From: Pseudomonadota bacterium
GTDB taxonomy: Bacteria > Pseudomonadota > Gammaproteobacteria > Burkholderiales > Burkholderiaceae
NCBI GenBank assembly: GCA_021778935.1
Contig: JAJYBQ010000011.1
Span: forward strand, 1 to 23,336
DNA length: 23,336 nt
Reading direction: 5' to 3'
The position numbers and the translations under genes are program-made. Within the stretch, counting starts at the first letter, position 1, and each line of letters begins with the position of its first letter. Below the pieces are notes generated by a model. It was given only the letters and a program-made list of their open reading frames with translations, was not told the origin of the DNA and did no database searches. Positions 22,061 to 23,336 of the stretch are shown here, piece after piece.

Positions 22061-23263
22061 TCAGCCTGCAGCGCGCGCTTGCAGCACGGCCACCGCGGGC
22101 AGAGGCTTTCCTTCCAGAAACTCCAGGAACGCCCCGCCTCCGGTGGAGATGTAGCTCACCTTGTCCGCAATCCGGTATTTGGCGATCGCCGCCAGGGTAT
22201 CGCCTCCGCCAGCAATCGAAAAGGCCCCTGCGGACGTCGCGGCAGCGATCGCCCTGGCCAATTCTTCGGTTCCTTGCGCAAACGCATCGAACTCGAATAC
22301 GCCCAGCGGGCCGTTCCAGATGATCGTTCCGGCTTCCCGCACGATTTCCGTAAGTTGGGCGGAGGTCTGCGGGCCGACGTCCAGGATGAGGTCGTCGGCT
22401 TCGACCGCGTTGGCGGCCCGCACCTGGGCCGGCGCATCCGCGGCGAAGCGCTGGGCGACCGTGACGTCGACCGGCAGCGGCAGGGTTGCTCCCTTGCGTT
22501 GCAGCGTCTCGATGACCTTGCGGCATTCCGGGACGAGATCGGGCTCGGCCAGCGACTTGCCGATCGGCAGGCCGGCCGCCAACAGGAAGGTGTTGGCAAT
22601 GCCGCCGCCGACGATCAGGCGGTCGACCTTCTGCGCCAGATTGTTCAGAATGGTGAGCTTGGTGGAAACCTTCGAGCCGGCGACGATCGCCACCAGTGGC
22701 CGTTTGGGTTCCCCCAACGCGCGGCCCAGGGCCTTGATTTCGGCGGCAAGCAGCGGACCGGCACAGGCGACCGGCGCGAAGCGCGCGATGCCGTGGGTGG
22801 TGGCTTCGGCGCGATGGGCGGTACCGAAGGCGTCGTTGACATAGACGTCGCACAGCGCCGCCATCTTGCGGGCCAGCTCCTCGCTGTCCTTCTTTTCGCC
22901 TTTATTGACGCGGCAGTTCTCCAACAGCGCGACCTGACCCGGAGCGACCGTCACGCCGTCGACCCAATCCGTGACTAGGCGCACCGGGCGGCCGAGCAAC
23001 TCCGCCATGCGCACGGCGATCGGCGCCAGGGAGTCCGCCGGGGTCAGGGTGCCTTCCGTCGGACGACCGAGATGGGACGTGACCATGACGGCGGCGCCGG
23101 CATCGAGCGCCATACGCACCGCGGGGATCGAGGCGCGGATGCGCGTGTCCTCGGTGATGTTGCCGGCAGCATCCTGCGGAACGTTGAGATCCGAGCGAAT
23201 GAATACCCGTTTGCCGTTCAGTGCACCCTGCTTGCAGAGCGATTCGAGAGTCAAGACGTTCAT
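22061..23263 (-). CDS. pgk: Phosphoglycerate kinase
   Basis: Pgk interconverts 1,3-bisphosphoglycerate + ADP and 3-phosphoglycerate + ATP in glycolysis, gluconeogenesis and the Calvin cycle. The 400-residue protein has the substrate-binding [35 protein letters not shown] and [12 protein letters not shown] in the N-terminal domain, then [13 protein letters not shown], the hinge region, [15 protein letters not shown] and [13 protein letters not shown] in the nucleotide-binding domain. Length and motif order are normal. The segment [13 protein letters not shown] carries Cys where many Pgks have Val or Leu (LLENTRF-like), as in other betaproteobacteria. ATG 23263 is the start; an AGGA lies upstream at an unusually long distance, so ribosome binding looks weak. 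Confidence 0.96.
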   Translation of the reverse strand: MNVLTLESLCKQGALNGKRVFIRSDLNVPQDAAGNITEDTRIRASIPAVRMALDAGAAVMVTSHLGRPTEGTLTPADSLAPIAVRMAELLGRPVRLVTDWVDGVTVAPGQVALLENCRVNKGEKKDSEELARKMAALCDVYVNDAFGTAHRAEATTHGIARFAPVACAGPLLAAEIKALGRALGEPKRPLVAIVAGSKVSTKLTILNNLAQKVDRLIVGGGIANTFLLAAGLPIGKSLAEPDLVPECRKVIETLQRKGATLPLPVDVTVAQRFAADAPAQVRAANAVEADDLILDVGPQTSAQLTEIVREAGTIIWNGPLGVFEFDAFAQGTEELARAIAAATSAGAFSIAGGGDTLAAIAKYRIADKVSYISTGGGAFLEFLEGKPLPAVAVLQARAAG

Positions 23264-23336
23264 GGCGAAGGAGAAGGATCCTATTGACGTTTCGGTGAAC
23301 GCGCAGCAACCGCGCTCCCGCGCCCCGCCCCCCCCA

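Noticed and set aside
1..23336. CRISPR arrays and tRNA or rRNA genes
   Set aside because: No regularly spaced direct repeats and no cloverleaf-like or rRNA segment was found by reading; short degraded tRNA fragments could still be missed.

Overview
The window looks like betaproteobacterial chromosome. It is GC-rich. The right half carries the gene order pgk - fba - (dgkA) - purC - purE - purK - threonylcarbamoyl-AMP synthase, which from memory is a familiar betaproteobacterial cluster, usually with pyk between pgk and fba. The aldolase is the class II type common in Calvin-cycle-containing proteobacteria. I cannot name a genus.

Layout. (1) Positions 1 to about 11,800 are a layered accessory region: the 3' end of an ISL3-type transposase; a Fic AMPylase-like gene with its own promoter; a decayed integrase C-terminus followed by a second integrase N-terminus (a tandem-island scar); a complete IS630-family element (2793-3906, flanked by TA); a minus-strand ubiquitin-like conjugation operon (Ubl - ThiF/E1 - DUF6527-like); and, divergently, a plus-strand three-gene operon (TIGR04255-like protein, HTH protein, zeta-type kinase). 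(2) 11,863 to 16,602 is backbone: pterin-4a-carbinolamine dehydratase, a small membrane protein, an ABC-F ATPase (Uup-like), a DUF883/YqjE/YqjK-like membrane operon and a GDT1/UPF0016 transporter. (3) 16,618 to 23,263 is a minus-strand housekeeping run for tRNA t6A synthesis, purine synthesis, lipid recycling and glycolysis or the Calvin cycle.

The central observation is that the ubiquitin-like gene is split by a 3,393-bp IS21-family element (5743-9135) carrying four overlapping genes: two small accessory ORFs, istA and istB. The element has TG...CA ends, internal copies of a terminal repeat at the same offset (32 nt) from both tips, and a 5-bp duplication, CTGGC. Removing the element and one duplication restores an 89-codon Ubl in frame, ending in Thr-Asn-Arg-Ser rather than Gly-Gly. 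Its last codons overlap the E1 start, and the E1 end overlaps the DUF6527 start, so the intact operon would have been tightly coupled. No separate E2 gene is visible; the operon's downstream side is cut by the IS630 element, whose end supplies the stop codon of the DUF6527-like gene.

How the genes may work together: the Ubl/E1/DUF6527 cassette and the TIGR04255/HTH/zeta cassette share a 172-bp divergent control region, and with the Fic gene they form a cluster of defence- or toxin-like modules on a mobile island. The HTH protein could regulate the zeta-type kinase or act as its antitoxin. These functional links are inference; the insertion architecture is read directly from the sequence.
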